64,000 bases of DNA from Salinisphaera sp049568105 (lineage in GTDB: Bacteria > Pseudomonadota > Gammaproteobacteria > Nevskiales > Salinisphaeraceae), in the NCBI RefSeq assembly GCF_049568105.1, contig NZ_CP145335.1, positions 1,116,001 through 1,180,000 of the forward strand, given 5' to 3'. A program made the position numbers and the translations under genes. Below are positions 16,934 through 25,711 of the stretch, piece after piece. Below the pieces are notes generated by a model, which worked only from the letters and a program-made list of their open reading frames with translations, ran no database searches and was not told the DNA's origin. Each line of letters starts with the position of its first letter. Position 1 is the first letter of the stretch.

Positions 16934-17008
16934 ACCTAACGAATCTCTGTAGTTGACCGTCCAAAGCGCTGGGGCGCTTCGGCCGACAACTGAGCTTAGG
17001 CGTTATAT
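16934..17008 (+). other. attC site of cassette 3
   Basis: 75 bp from R'' ACCTAAC to GTTATAT. The arms CTGTAGTTGACCGTCC and CGACAACTGAGCTTAGGCG and the stem AGCGC-TGGG-GCGCT match attC2 closely. R' departs from GTTRRRY at one base. R'' does not fully complement its cassette's left end (GTTGGAT), so this cassette has either mutated or been rearranged. Confidence 0.85.
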
Positions 17009-17081
17009 CGATTGGGGGAGGGGCGGGCAATCCATCCAACCCAGTTTTCTTTAACTTGGCCGCAATCGCTGCTGTATGAAA

Positions 17082-17098
17082 CGAAATGCAGCATTTCG
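17082..17098. promoter_or_regulatory. Palindrome upstream of the amidohydrolase gene
   Basis: CGAAATGCAGCATTTCG is a perfect 8-bp inverted repeat around one central base, about 120 bp before the amidohydrolase start. It could be an operator. GCCGGC is also repeated at about 17099 and 17114. The regulator is unknown. Confidence 0.4.
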
Positions 17099-17215
17099 CC
17101 GGCATTGCTTACGCCGGCACCTGCCTATGCTTATCGTAAGAGGCTGTTGATATCGAGCCGGCTAAGAGGCGGTCGGGTGTGGATATTCCTGCGAAACAAC
17201 AGCGGTGGTAGCACG

Positions 17216-18655
17216 ATGAAGAATTGGGGATTGAGCCGTCGGCGCATGCTGGCGGGCAGTTTGGCGGGCGTGTTGGGCTGGGCCGCCACCCCGCTGCGCG
17301 GGGCGTGGGCCGGTGATACGACCGAGCCCGAGATGGCTGCACCTGTTGGCCGAAACTGGAAGATCGAAGGTGCCACGGTGTTGTCGATGGATGCGGATAT
17401 CGGCGATCTCGAACGCGGCGATGTACTGGTCAAGGATGGGGTGATCCAGCAGGTGGCGCCGCATATCCATGCGCCTGGCGTGCCCGTCGTCGATGGCCGG
17501 CATCGGATCGTCTTTCCCGGCTTTATCGATGCCCATAACCATATGTGGCAGACCCAGATGCGCGGGGCCTTCGGACAAGCTAAGAATAGTCTGTTCTTTC
17601 CGGTGACCCAGCGTTATTCGCCGTTGTTTCGGCCCGAGGATATCGAGATCAGCGAATATGCCTCGGCGATGGAGAATGCAGCCGCCGGCATTACCTCGAG
17701 CAACGATTTCTTCGACAACAACCGTCATCCGGATTATGCGCAGGCGGCGCTGCGTGGCCTGGCTGCGGCGCCCACCCGGACGCGGCTGCTGTATGGCAAC
17801 CGCAGCAAGACGGATACGCAGATGATCGATCTCGATGATCTGGCCCGCTGGGTCGGCCTGGCTGCGGACGGCAAGCTCGGCCCGCGCCTCGATCTGGGGC
17901 TAGCTTGGCGGCTGCCCCGCGACGTGAATGATGACAAGGCCATGCGCACCAAGCGCCAGGAGTATGATTTCGCGCGCCAGCACGCGTTGCCGATCGCCGT
18001 GCATATCAGTGGTCGCAATCATGCCGCGATGTTCGATCGGCTCATCGACGGCGACTATCTGGCGCCTGGCGTACAGGTTATTCATGCCACCGATGCCCAG
18101 CCCGGCCAGCTCGATGCACTCGCCGAGTCCGGCGCCAGCCTGGCGATTTCGCCGGTTACCGAGCAGCGCGTGGCCTACGGGCTAACGCGCTATGCGCGCT
18201 TCAAGGACGTGCCGCGCCTGGGGCTGGGGATCGATGGCAACGGTCTGGCCGGCTCGGCGAATATGTTCGAGATTATGCGGCTGCTTGCCTTGACGGAGAT
18301 TGGTGCAGCGACCGACCAGACCGCTGTCGATATGCGCCGGATTTTTCATTGGGCTACGCTCGGCGGGGCTGAATCGATGGGCGTTGCTGATAGCCGGGGT
18401 TCGATTACGCCTGGTAAGGATGCCGATCTGGCGATGGTCGATACCCGCGCGCTCAATCTCGGAATGCTCGGGCAAGAGCCGTATGCCGAGCTTATTTTTG
18501 CAGCGCGGCCGGAAAATATTGCGTTCGTGTCGATTGGCGGCGACATCGTAAAGCGCGATGGGAGGCTGATCGATTTCGATACCGACGAAGTTATGCAGCG
18601 CCTGCGCGCCTCGATCGAACACCTGAATGCGGCGGCCGAGGCCGGCAAGGGTTGA
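17216..18655 (+). CDS. Exported amidohydrolase (metal-dependent, cytosine deaminase-like)
   Basis: A 479-residue metal-dependent hydrolase of the amidohydrolase superfamily, related to chlorohydrolase/imidazolonepropionase-like enzymes. The N-terminus KNWGLSRRRMLAGSLAGVLGW is a plausible Tat signal, so it should act in the periplasm. Metal-binding blocks are GFIDAHNHMWQTQMRG (HxH, about 108-112), AVHISGRNH, VIHATD and LGLGIDGNG. The C-terminal SITPGKDADLAMVD is typical of the beta-sandwich domain. ATG 17216 is chosen because longer versions only add non-conserved leader. It stands alone just right of the cassette array. Substrate unknown. Confidence 0.8.
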   Translation: MKNWGLSRRRMLAGSLAGVLGWAATPLRGAWAGDTTEPEMAAPVGRNWKIEGATVLSMDADIGDLERGDVLVKDGVIQQVAPHIHAPGVPVVDGRHRIVFPGFIDAHNHMWQTQMRGAFGQAKNSLFFPVTQRYSPLFRPEDIEISEYASAMENAAAGITSSNDFFDNNRHPDYAQAALRGLAAAPTRTRLLYGNRSKTDTQMIDLDDLARWVGLAADGKLGPRLDLGLAWRLPRDVNDDKAMRTKRQEYDFARQHALPIAVHISGRNHAAMFDRLIDGDYLAPGVQVIHATDAQPGQLDALAESGASLAISPVTEQRVAYGLTRYARFKDVPRLGLGIDGNGLAGSANMFEIMRLLALTEIGAATDQTAVDMRRIFHWATLGGAESMGVADSRGSITPGKDADLAMVDTRALNLGMLGQEPYAELIFAARPENIAFVSIGGDIVKRDGRLIDFDTDEVMQRLRASIEHLNAAAEAGKG

Positions 18656-18907
18656 ATCGGCTTCGGTTCGCTAGGCAGCGGCGCACCGTATAAAGGCGCT
18701 GGCATCACCGGGCCGATTCTTATGCCATGGACAGGGGTGGCCGGAGATCTCGGCCTTCGCTCGCGTGGCGAGCCGATACTCGTTGGCGCTATCGGTCGGT
18801 CCGATAAAGACATAGCCAGCCGCGCCTGTATGGGGCCGCGCTCGCGAGGCCCGGTTGATAGCCGCACAGGAAGCTTGCTCCGCGAAGTTTTAGGCACGCA
18901 TGAAGGA

Positions 18908-19261
18908 TTACGGATTCTCTTTGTCGGATTGGCTGGGCGACATCGCCATCGGCGTGCCGACTTCGGCGGTTTGCGTCTGTTTGTCGTAAGCGCAAAGCAG
19001 CTGTTGTTGAGCGGTGCTGCTTAGGGCATGGCCGGTCAGCCGAGCCAGACCATAGTGCTGGGAGCCGAACGGATCGACGGTGATGGTTTGGGTATCGAAG
19101 CCGTCGTCAGCAGCGGCTCGACAGGCTCGGGCGACGTCGGCACGGAACTCTTGCCAAGCCTGATGGCTGGAAGCGATCGCGGCTGGAGTGATAAGAGCGC
19201 TGCCTATGGCGGCGGCGACCACCACCATATGGCGTGGTTTGTTGTGGCCCATGATCGGCAT
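18908..19261 (-). CDS. Small exported hypothetical protein
   Basis: From the ATG at 19261 the frame codes 117 residues. A hydrophobic leader (HMVVVAAAIGSALITPAAIA) is followed by SSHQAWQEFRADVARACRAAADDGF and an ...LLCAYDKQTQTAEVG end, with a pair of cysteines that could form a disulfide. It looks like a secreted protein of unknown function. The composition is plausible for a real gene, but no family is recognised and no strong ribosome site is seen, so it may be spurious. Confidence 0.5.
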   Translation of the reverse strand: MPIMGHNKPRHMVVVAAAIGSALITPAAIASSHQAWQEFRADVARACRAAADDGFDTQTITVDPFGSQHYGLARLTGHALSSTAQQQLLCAYDKQTQTAEVGTPMAMSPSQSDKENP

Positions 19262-19553
19262 GGCTTTGGCGATTTGCTCGCTATCTTCCCTGGCTTGGCC
19301 GAGCCCGGGCTGAACGGGGTATATGGCTTGCCGTGCGAAAGACAATACGCTGTTGACGAACTGGCACTGGGGGCTGGGCATCGTTGCGCGAATATGGCCC
19401 GACCATTCGATAGACCATTCATAGCCAGAACGGCATAACAGCTGGCTTAACCCCGCGCGTGGTGTGTACTGCGCGTTGTCTTGTGCGATAACCGGCCTTG
19501 GCGTGGATGCGCCTAGCTCCTAGGCTGATTCGGTCTTTTGGTTTGGAGTGGTC

Positions 19554-20024
19554 ATGTCGCCTGCATTGGAATTCTCGTTTCGTATCGAGATCGCCGTAGA
19601 GGCGCCGACCCGGGTGAGCAACGATCCGGTCCATGGCAAGCGCCAGCTGATCCCGATTCGGCAGGGCTGCCTCAGCGGTGATCTCGAGGGCTGGGTATTG
19701 CCGGGCGGAGTCGACAGCCAGGTCATCGATCGCCACGGGCTTTGTCGGCTTTCGGCACGCTATGCGGTAGAGACGTCCGACGGTGAGCGGGTCTATATCG
19801 AGAACAATGGCATCCGTCGTGTGCCACCCCAGTGGCGCGAGCGGTTGTTCGATGCCGATATGAGCTTTTTCAACGATATACCACCCGAGGAGATCTATTT
19901 TCGTGCCTCGCCGACGTTCGAGGTCTATAGCGATCGTCTGCGTTGGCTAACGGAGAGTCTGTTCGTCTGCGACGGCCAGCGCACGGCCGACGGGGTGTAT
20001 CTGGATATGTACCGGGTGGTTTGA
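19554..20024 (+). CDS. DUF3237 family protein
   Basis: A 156-residue protein matching the DUF3237 pattern: an opening PALEFSFRIEIAVEAP strand, IPIRQGCLSGDLEGWVLPGGVDSQ, the ARYAVETSDGERVYIENNGIR block, and YFRASPTFEVYSDRLRWLTESLFVCDG. These are small beta-barrel proteins of unknown biochemical role, often beside oxidoreductases. ATG 19554 is preferred over GTG 19548 because GGAG lies 8 bp upstream. It appears to be monocistronic. Confidence 0.85.
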   Translation: MSPALEFSFRIEIAVEAPTRVSNDPVHGKRQLIPIRQGCLSGDLEGWVLPGGVDSQVIDRHGLCRLSARYAVETSDGERVYIENNGIRRVPPQWRERLFDADMSFFNDIPPEEIYFRASPTFEVYSDRLRWLTESLFVCDGQRTADGVYLDMYRVV

Positions 20025-20399
20025 ACCACGAGATCGGCCCGGGCGGCGGTCGGCCGCCGTGGTCCGGGGCGTTGCGGCAAGCCGGCTTGGCCGGACCTGT
20101 GCTGTCGAAGCCGATTCAAGCCCGGTTTCCTGGTTGGCGGCGATGACACGCATCGGAGCGGTTGGTCTGTTCGTTTTCTGAGCCGCTACGGCGGCAGGTC
20201 GTGCCCGTATATGAAGCGGCGCCTGGCTGCCACGCCGGCCGCGGCGGCAGCCGTGATCCGGAGCATGCGCAGGCTAGGTAATTTCCCCTGCCTGTTTTCG
20301 ATCTTTTCCGGGCGCTTATGAGCGTGCTGTTGTTGAGAACCGTTGTACAGTCGCAGGGACAGGCGTCGTGCCTTGGCTTGGTTCGGGAGTTGTCGTCGC
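20025..20399. other. Intergenic region, nothing recognised
   Basis: A 375-bp GC-rich stretch without a supported gene, repeat or RNA. A GGGAG ribosome site near its right end serves the following gene. Confidence 0.5.
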
Positions 20400-21368
20400 A
20401 TGCATGTATTCAATAATCCGGTCGGTGCCGGCTCGCTCTGGTTCGATAATCTCGCCACCGCCGAAGGTACGCCAGTCGCCTACGATCCGCAGGCGCGGGC
20501 ATTCCTGCCCATGCCGCCGTTTTGTGCCAACCGCGAACGCATTGGTTGTAACTGGATCGCGCCGGCCGAAGGCGCGCTGTGCCGGGCCTGTGCAATGACT
20601 GCGCTGACGCCGGATCCGTTGGTCGAAAACGCGATCGCGAACTGGGCCGAGGCCGAAACCGCCAAGCGTTGGGTGCTGGATAACCTCGGGCGCTGGCACT
20701 GGTTTCGCCCCGAGGATCCAGGCACCCGGCCGGTATTTCATATGCTGGCGGAATACGACGAAAAACCAGCCCCGATGGGGCATGCCGAAGGCGTGGTGAC
20801 GATCAGCGTGGCCGAGGCCGACCCGGTGGTGCTGACCAAGCGCCGCGAAGCGCTCGGCGAGCCGTATCGCACTATGATCGGCCATATGCGCCACGAGATC
20901 GCGCATATGCTCTGGTGGCGGCTCAGTTTGCGGGCCGACTTCATCGAGGCGTTTCGGGCGCTGTTCGGCGATGAGCGCCAGGACTATGCCGACGCGCTCC
21001 AGCGCCACTACCAGCACGGCCCGCCGGCCGGCTGGCAACAGCATTATCTATCGAGCTATGCCTCGGCCCATCCGCATGAGGACTGGGCAGAGACGACTGC
21101 GCACCTGCTGCATCTGACCGATATCACCGATAGCTTCGTCGCCGCCGGCCTATCCTTGCCCGATCTGCCGGCTGCGAACTGGGACCCCTACAACGAAACG
21201 GATTCGCAGCGGCTGATCTACACCGGCGCCGCGGTCGCGGTCGGTATTAACCACGTCAATCGGTCCATGGGGCTACGGGATCTGTATCCGTTTCTGCTGG
21301 CCGAAGCCACCCATCGCAAGCTGGCGTTCGTGCACGGCTGGCTGCGCCGGGGTGCCCAGGGGCTGTGA
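20400..21368 (+). CDS. Putative zinc-binding metallopeptidase with zinc ribbon
   Basis: A 322-residue cytoplasmic protein. The N-terminal region contains PPFCANRERIGCNW and LCRACAMT, four cysteines of a probable zinc ribbon. The peptidase-like core carries RHEIAHMLWW with His165, Glu166 and His169 (HExxH), and HPHEDWAETTAHLLH supplies a likely third ligand further on. This is the architecture of the 'putative zinc-binding metallo-peptidase' family. It starts at ATG 20400 after GGGAG. The neighbours give no clue to its substrate. Confidence 0.85.
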   Translation: MHVFNNPVGAGSLWFDNLATAEGTPVAYDPQARAFLPMPPFCANRERIGCNWIAPAEGALCRACAMTALTPDPLVENAIANWAEAETAKRWVLDNLGRWHWFRPEDPGTRPVFHMLAEYDEKPAPMGHAEGVVTISVAEADPVVLTKRREALGEPYRTMIGHMRHEIAHMLWWRLSLRADFIEAFRALFGDERQDYADALQRHYQHGPPAGWQQHYLSSYASAHPHEDWAETTAHLLHLTDITDSFVAAGLSLPDLPAANWDPYNETDSQRLIYTGAAVAVGINHVNRSMGLRDLYPFLLAEATHRKLAFVHGWLRRGAQGL

Positions 21369-21673
21369 TCCGTCGCTTGGCAGCAGCCGCAGGCCGGCGC
21401 TGGCAGTTTTTGTTCTCGCGGGCCGAAAGCTTAGGCCGAAGGCCGGTCGGCAGTGTGTTTGGCGAATTGGTGTGCTGTTGTTCAGTCATTGGCTGCTATT
21501 TCACTTCGATGACGCTCCTGTGAAATTCCGCGTCGCAACTGAGGGCTTGCCTGCCGTAACCCGCTCATAGACTGGACTCGTCCAAACGAAAAACGCTCGG
21601 GAGCGGGCATGACGATTCGCGCTGTTTTGAACGTCGATCAAGTCGCGCCACCGGCGCGCGGGCGCGGTGTGGC
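21369..21673. other. Intergenic leader of the dimethylglycine operon
   Basis: About 305 bp without a gene. It must hold the promoter for dgcA. The segment GAACGTCGATCAAGTCGCG near 21630 resembles AACGTTCAAGTCGG before the sox operon and may be a shared control site. Confidence 0.45.
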
Positions 21674-23737
21674 ATGAGTCAGTTCGACGCGCTTTTCCAG
21701 CCGTTGACGATCAAGAACGTCACCCTGCGCAACCGCATCGTCAGTACGCCGCACGGCGAGGTCTATACCGAGGGCGGCATGCCCACCGAGCGCTACCGCG
21801 CCTATCACACCGAAAAAGCCAAGGGCGGCATCGGGATGACGATGTGCGGTGGCTCGTCTTCAGTATCGATCACCAGCCCCACGCCAGTCTGGTGGGGCGC
21901 GGTGGACGTCAGCCACGACCGCATCATCCCGTACTTCGAAAAGCTGTCGTCTTCGGTGCAGGGCGAGGGCGCCGCGTTGATGATCCAGCTCACCCATATG
22001 GGCCGGCGCACCAGCTGGCACGGCGGCGGTTGGCCGCATTTGGTCTCGCCGAGCGGTATCCGTGAACCGGTACACAACTCGACCTGCAAGACCATCGAGA
22101 CCGAGGAAATCGAGCACATCATCGGTGAGTACGCCCAGGCCGTACGCCGGACCAAGGAAGGCGGCCTGGACGGCGCCGAAATCTCGGCCGCCCACCAGCA
22201 TCTGATCGACCAGTTTTGGTCGCCGCGTACCAACCAGCGCACCGACAAGTACGGTGGCAGCCTGCAAAATCGCATGCGCTTCGGCTTGGAAGTCTTCGAG
22301 GCGATCCGCAAGGAGGTCGGCGACGATTTCGTGGTCGGCATGCGCATGGCTGGCGACGAGTTTCTACCCGACGGGCTCGGCCAGGAGGAACTGCTGGAGA
22401 TCGCCAGCACGTACGCCGCCTCTGGCATGGTCGATTTCATCGACGTGATCGGCTCCGGCGCCGATACCCATGCGACGGTCGCCAACTGTATCCCCAACAT
22501 GGCTTATCCGCCGGAGCCGTTCGTCTACCTGGCCTCGGCGATCAAGGCCGAAGTCGATGTGCCGGTCATCCATGCCCAGAACATCAAGGACCCGATGTCG
22601 GCCGCGCGAATCATCGCCGAAGGGCATTGCGATCTGGTCGGCATGACCCGGGCGCATATCGCCGATCCGCATTTCATGAATAAGGTCCGCGATGACAAGG
22701 TCGACCAAATCAAGCAATGCGTGGGTGCGAACTACTGTATCAATCGGCAGTACGACGGCCTGGACGTGCTCTGCGTACAGAACGCGGCGACCGGCCGCGA
22801 GCAGACTATGCCGCACCAAATTGCGAAGGCTGAGGCCCAGCGCCGGGTGGTGGTGATCGGCGGTGGCCCGGCCGGGCTGGAGGCCGCCCGGGTGTCGGCC
22901 GAGCGCGGACACAACGTCACTCTGTTCGAAAAGAGTGAGCGTCTCGGCGGCCAGGTCGAGATCGCGGCCAAGGCGCCGGCCCGCGACCAGATCGCCGGCA
23001 TCACCCGCTGGTTCGTCATGGAGCTCAAGCGCCTCGGCGTGGATATCCGGCTGGCGACTGAGGCGGGTGCGGAGGACGTACTGGCGCTGGCGCCAGACAT
23101 CATCATGGTGGCCACCGGCGGCCGGCCGTATCTGGATCAATCGCCTGGCTGGCATGCCGATGAGAATCTGGTGGTCAGCAGCCACGATATTCTTTCCGGT
23201 GCGGTCGAGCCCGGCGCCAATGCGTTGGTCTTCGATGTGACCAGCGGCTATGCCGGGGTGAGCTGCGCGGACTATCTGGCCAATCGCGAATCGCTGGTCG
23301 AGATCGTCACCCCCGATCTGGCGGTCGGCGAGGCCACCGGCGGGACGACCCAGCCGGTCTACAACAAGCGATTGATGGCCCAGGACGTGGTGTTCACGCC
23401 CAATACCTCGCTGGCCGATGTCTATCGCGAGGGCGACCAGCTGATCGCGGTGCTGGCCAATGAATACACCGGCGCCGAGGAAGAACGGGCGGTCGATCAG
23501 ATCGTGGTCGAGAACGGCGTGCGACCGCGTGAGGATCTGTATTACGCGCTCAAGGCGGGCAGCCGTAACAACGGCCAGGTGGATACCGAGGCGCTGTTCG
23601 CGGCCACGCCGCAGCCGGCCCTGCAGTCGCTTGGCGAAGGCGAGGGCTATCTGCTCTATCGCGTCGGCGACTGTGTCTCGCCGCGCAATATCCACGGCGC
23701 GATCTACGATTCGCTGCGCCTGGCCAAGGACTTCTGA
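21674..23737 (+). CDS. dgcA: Dimethylglycine demethylase subunit DgcA
   Basis: Flavin-dependent subunit that demethylates dimethylglycine to sarcosine. The 687-residue protein has an N-terminal old-yellow-enzyme TIM barrel (about 1-370: LTIKNVTLRNRIVSTPHGE, AAHQHLIDQFWSPRTNQR, DKYGGS). Next comes the cysteine cluster CVGANYC...C of the trimethylamine-dehydrogenase family, then a dinucleotide-binding domain (VVVIGGGPAGLEAARVSAERG). dgcB and the two ETF genes follow in the order seen in Pseudomonas. The ATG overlaps a GGTGTGGC leader with no strong ribosome site. Confidence 0.93.
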   Translation: MSQFDALFQPLTIKNVTLRNRIVSTPHGEVYTEGGMPTERYRAYHTEKAKGGIGMTMCGGSSSVSITSPTPVWWGAVDVSHDRIIPYFEKLSSSVQGEGAALMIQLTHMGRRTSWHGGGWPHLVSPSGIREPVHNSTCKTIETEEIEHIIGEYAQAVRRTKEGGLDGAEISAAHQHLIDQFWSPRTNQRTDKYGGSLQNRMRFGLEVFEAIRKEVGDDFVVGMRMAGDEFLPDGLGQEELLEIASTYAASGMVDFIDVIGSGADTHATVANCIPNMAYPPEPFVYLASAIKAEVDVPVIHAQNIKDPMSAARIIAEGHCDLVGMTRAHIADPHFMNKVRDDKVDQIKQCVGANYCINRQYDGLDVLCVQNAATGREQTMPHQIAKAEAQRRVVVIGGGPAGLEAARVSAERGHNVTLFEKSERLGGQVEIAAKAPARDQIAGITRWFVMELKRLGVDIRLATEAGAEDVLALAPDIIMVATGGRPYLDQSPGWHADENLVVSSHDILSGAVEPGANALVFDVTSGYAGVSCADYLANRESLVEIVTPDLAVGEATGGTTQPVYNKRLMAQDVVFTPNTSLADVYREGDQLIAVLANEYTGAEEERAVDQIVVENGVRPREDLYYALKAGSRNNGQVDTEALFAATPQPALQSLGEGEGYLLYRVGDCVSPRNIHGAIYDSLRLAKDF

Positions 23738-23749
23738 GGACGTGTGGTC

Positions 23750-25711
23750 ATGACTGGCACGAACCCGGCCGGCTGGATGGTTTTCGCAAGCCTGCTGGCG
23801 CTTGCCGCGGGTTTGGCCTGGCGGGCCACGCGCTGGGCCGCCGGGCGCTCGCAGCCGATTCCCTGGTCCGGCTTGCTGCAGGTGCCCCGACGCTATTTGG
23901 TCGATGTGCATCATGTGGTCTCGCAGAATCCGCTGACCACCGACGACGAAGACGATACCGGCGAGCGCGTGGCCCGCATGCACATGCTGACCGCCGGTGG
24001 ATTCGTCGCGGCGACGCTGTTCGTGCTGCTGCGGCATCTGCTCGGTGTCGGCGGTGTGGTGACCGCCTGGCTGATCCTGGCGTCGCTGGCTGCGATGGCT
24101 GTGGGCACGGCCATCGAATGGCGCCGGCGACGGCGGCGCAAGGCGGCTCGGCTGTCCGGGGGCGGTTTCGATCGGCTGCCCTGGTCGCTGACCGCGTTCA
24201 TTGTCTTTTTCGGCGTGGCTACGCTGCCGGCAGCCGGTATCACGCCAGCGATCTCTTGGCGTTCGATCGCGGCCTGGCCGTTGCTGGCCGTCGGCATTTG
24301 GGCCTGTGCCGAACTGTATGTCGGTATGGCGCTGGGGCCGATGAAGCATGCACTCAACGGCGTGCTGCATCTGGCTTTTCATCCGCGCCCGCAGCGCTTC
24401 GAGCCGGGTGTTCGCGATACCGCGTTGCAGCCGGCCGATCTCGAGGCCGACAAGATCGGCGCCGAGACCGCAGCCGATTTCGACTGGAACCGGCTGCTCG
24501 GCTTCGATGCCTGTGTGCAGTGCGGGCGCTGCGAAGCGGCCTGTCCGGCCTTCGAGGCCGGCCTGCCACTTAACCCCAAGGCGCTGATCCAGGATCTGGT
24601 GTCGGCCGAAATGGGCGGCGGCGTAACCGGCGAATACCGTGGCCAGGGGCATCCGGATCGACAAGGCCGGCCGCAGTCGCGCCACGGGGCGCTCATCGAT
24701 GCCGATGCCGGTATCCATCCCGATACGCTCTGGGCCTGTACGACATGCCGGGCTTGTGTCGCCGAATGCCCGATGATGATCGAGCACGTCGATGCCGTGG
24801 TCGATATGCGTCGCTTCCAGACCCTGGAAGCCGGCGCGACGCCGGCCAAGGGCGCGGCCGTGCTCGACGAACTGCGCGAATCCGACAACATGAGCGGTCG
24901 CCCGGCTGCACGCCGAGCCGACTGGGCCGTGGATCTGAAAATCCCGGTACTGGCCGAGCGCGGTTCCTGTGATGTGCTGTTGTGGATGGGCGAGGGCGCT
25001 TTCGAGCGGCGTAATCAGCGCACGCTGCGCAGCCTGGTCAAACTGTTGCGTCGGGCCGGCGTCGATTTCGCCATTCTCGGTGCCGAGGAAGCCGACTGCG
25101 GCGATCTGGCCCGGCGGCTGGGCGACGAAGCCACCTTCCAGCGGCTGGCGGCCCAGAACATCGCCACCCTGGATCGCTACCAGTTCAACGAGATCGTGAC
25201 CGCCGATCCGCATGTGCTGCAGGCGCTCGGCCAGGAATATCCGGCGCTCGGCGGCCATTACAAGGTGCGCCACCACACCACTTTCCTATCCCGGCTGGTG
25301 GTCGAAGGGCGGCTGCCGGCCGCCGCCGGCGAAGCCATGGCGCTGACCTATCACGACCCCTGCTATCTCGGTCGCTACAACGGCGAGACCGAGGCCCCGC
25401 GCAAGCTGCTCGAGCATATGGGCCAAAGCGTCACCGAAATGCATAAATCCGGCGAGCGCTCGAGCTGCTGTGGCTCCGGTGGCGGCCTGTCGGTCACCGA
25501 TATTCCGGGGCGGCGACGTATCGCCGATGTGCGCATGGAGCATGTGGCCGCGACCGGCGCCCAGACCGTGGCCGTAGCCTGTCCGCACTGCGCGACCATG
25601 CTCGAGGGCGTGGTCGAGCCCCGGGCCGAAGTCGTGGATATCGCAGAACTGCTGGCGAATGCGGTCGAAGCCGCCGGTCCGGCAGAGGAGGTCTGGCGTG
25701 AGAGTGCGTAG
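23750..25711 (+). CDS. dgcB: Dimethylglycine demethylase subunit DgcB (membrane iron-sulfur protein)
   Basis: A 653-residue membrane-anchored electron-transfer partner of DgcA. Its N-terminal third has several hydrophobic helices. Two ferredoxin-like clusters follow, CVQCGRCEAACPAF and CTTCRACVAECPMM, and then two CCG-type cysteine domains (PCYLGRYN, SCCGSGGG) as in heterodisulfide-reductase D-type proteins. ATG 23750 sits 9 bp after a GAGGA site; the in-frame GTG 23744 is too close to it. It overlaps etfA. Confidence 0.92.
   Translation: MTGTNPAGWMVFASLLALAAGLAWRATRWAAGRSQPIPWSGLLQVPRRYLVDVHHVVSQNPLTTDDEDDTGERVARMHMLTAGGFVAATLFVLLRHLLGVGGVVTAWLILASLAAMAVGTAIEWRRRRRRKAARLSGGGFDRLPWSLTAFIVFFGVATLPAAGITPAISWRSIAAWPLLAVGIWACAELYVGMALGPMKHALNGVLHLAFHPRPQRFEPGVRDTALQPADLEADKIGAETAADFDWNRLLGFDACVQCGRCEAACPAFEAGLPLNPKALIQDLVSAEMGGGVTGEYRGQGHPDRQGRPQSRHGALIDADAGIHPDTLWACTTCRACVAECPMMIEHVDAVVDMRRFQTLEAGATPAKGAAVLDELRESDNMSGRPAARRADWAVDLKIPVLAERGSCDVLLWMGEGAFERRNQRTLRSLVKLLRRAGVDFAILGAEEADCGDLARRLGDEATFQRLAAQNIATLDRYQFNEIVTADPHVLQALGQEYPALGGHYKVRHHTTFLSRLVVEGRLPAAAGEAMALTYHDPCYLGRYNGETEAPRKLLEHMGQSVTEMHKSGERSSCCGSGGGLSVTDIPGRRRIADVRMEHVAATGAQTVAVACPHCATMLEGVVEPRAEVVDIAELLANAVEAAGPAEEVWRESA

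Larger units (their letters stand above)
13881..17008 (+). mobile_element. Integron cassette array without integrase (CALIN), three cassettes
   Basis: Three attC sites separate co-oriented genes, with cut points at G/TT 13880/13881, 15275/15276, 16322/16323 and 17002/17003. The cassettes measure 1395, 1047 and 680 bp. A cassette's first bases should complement the R'' box of its own attC. Cassette 1 starts GTTAGCA and its attC has TGCTAAC; cassette 2 starts GTTGGGT and its attC has ACCCAAC. Both are exact. Cassette 3 starts GTTGGAT but has ACCTAAC, an imperfect match. The attC sites are near-identical in their arms, as in a sedentary chromosomal integron. No intI gene lies in the window. The array is AT-rich relative to its flanks. 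Confidence 0.88.

Noticed and set aside
13881..17008. CRISPR array or prophage remnant as explanation of the AT-rich block
   Set aside because: There are no regularly spaced identical direct repeats and no phage structural or integrase genes; the repeated elements are palindromic attC sites between genes.
22364..25276. Minus-strand open frame of 970 codons
   Set aside because: It runs antisense through dgcA and dgcB, whose domains are clear. The long frame reflects high GC at third positions; its translation is Arg/His/Gln-rich without a fold.
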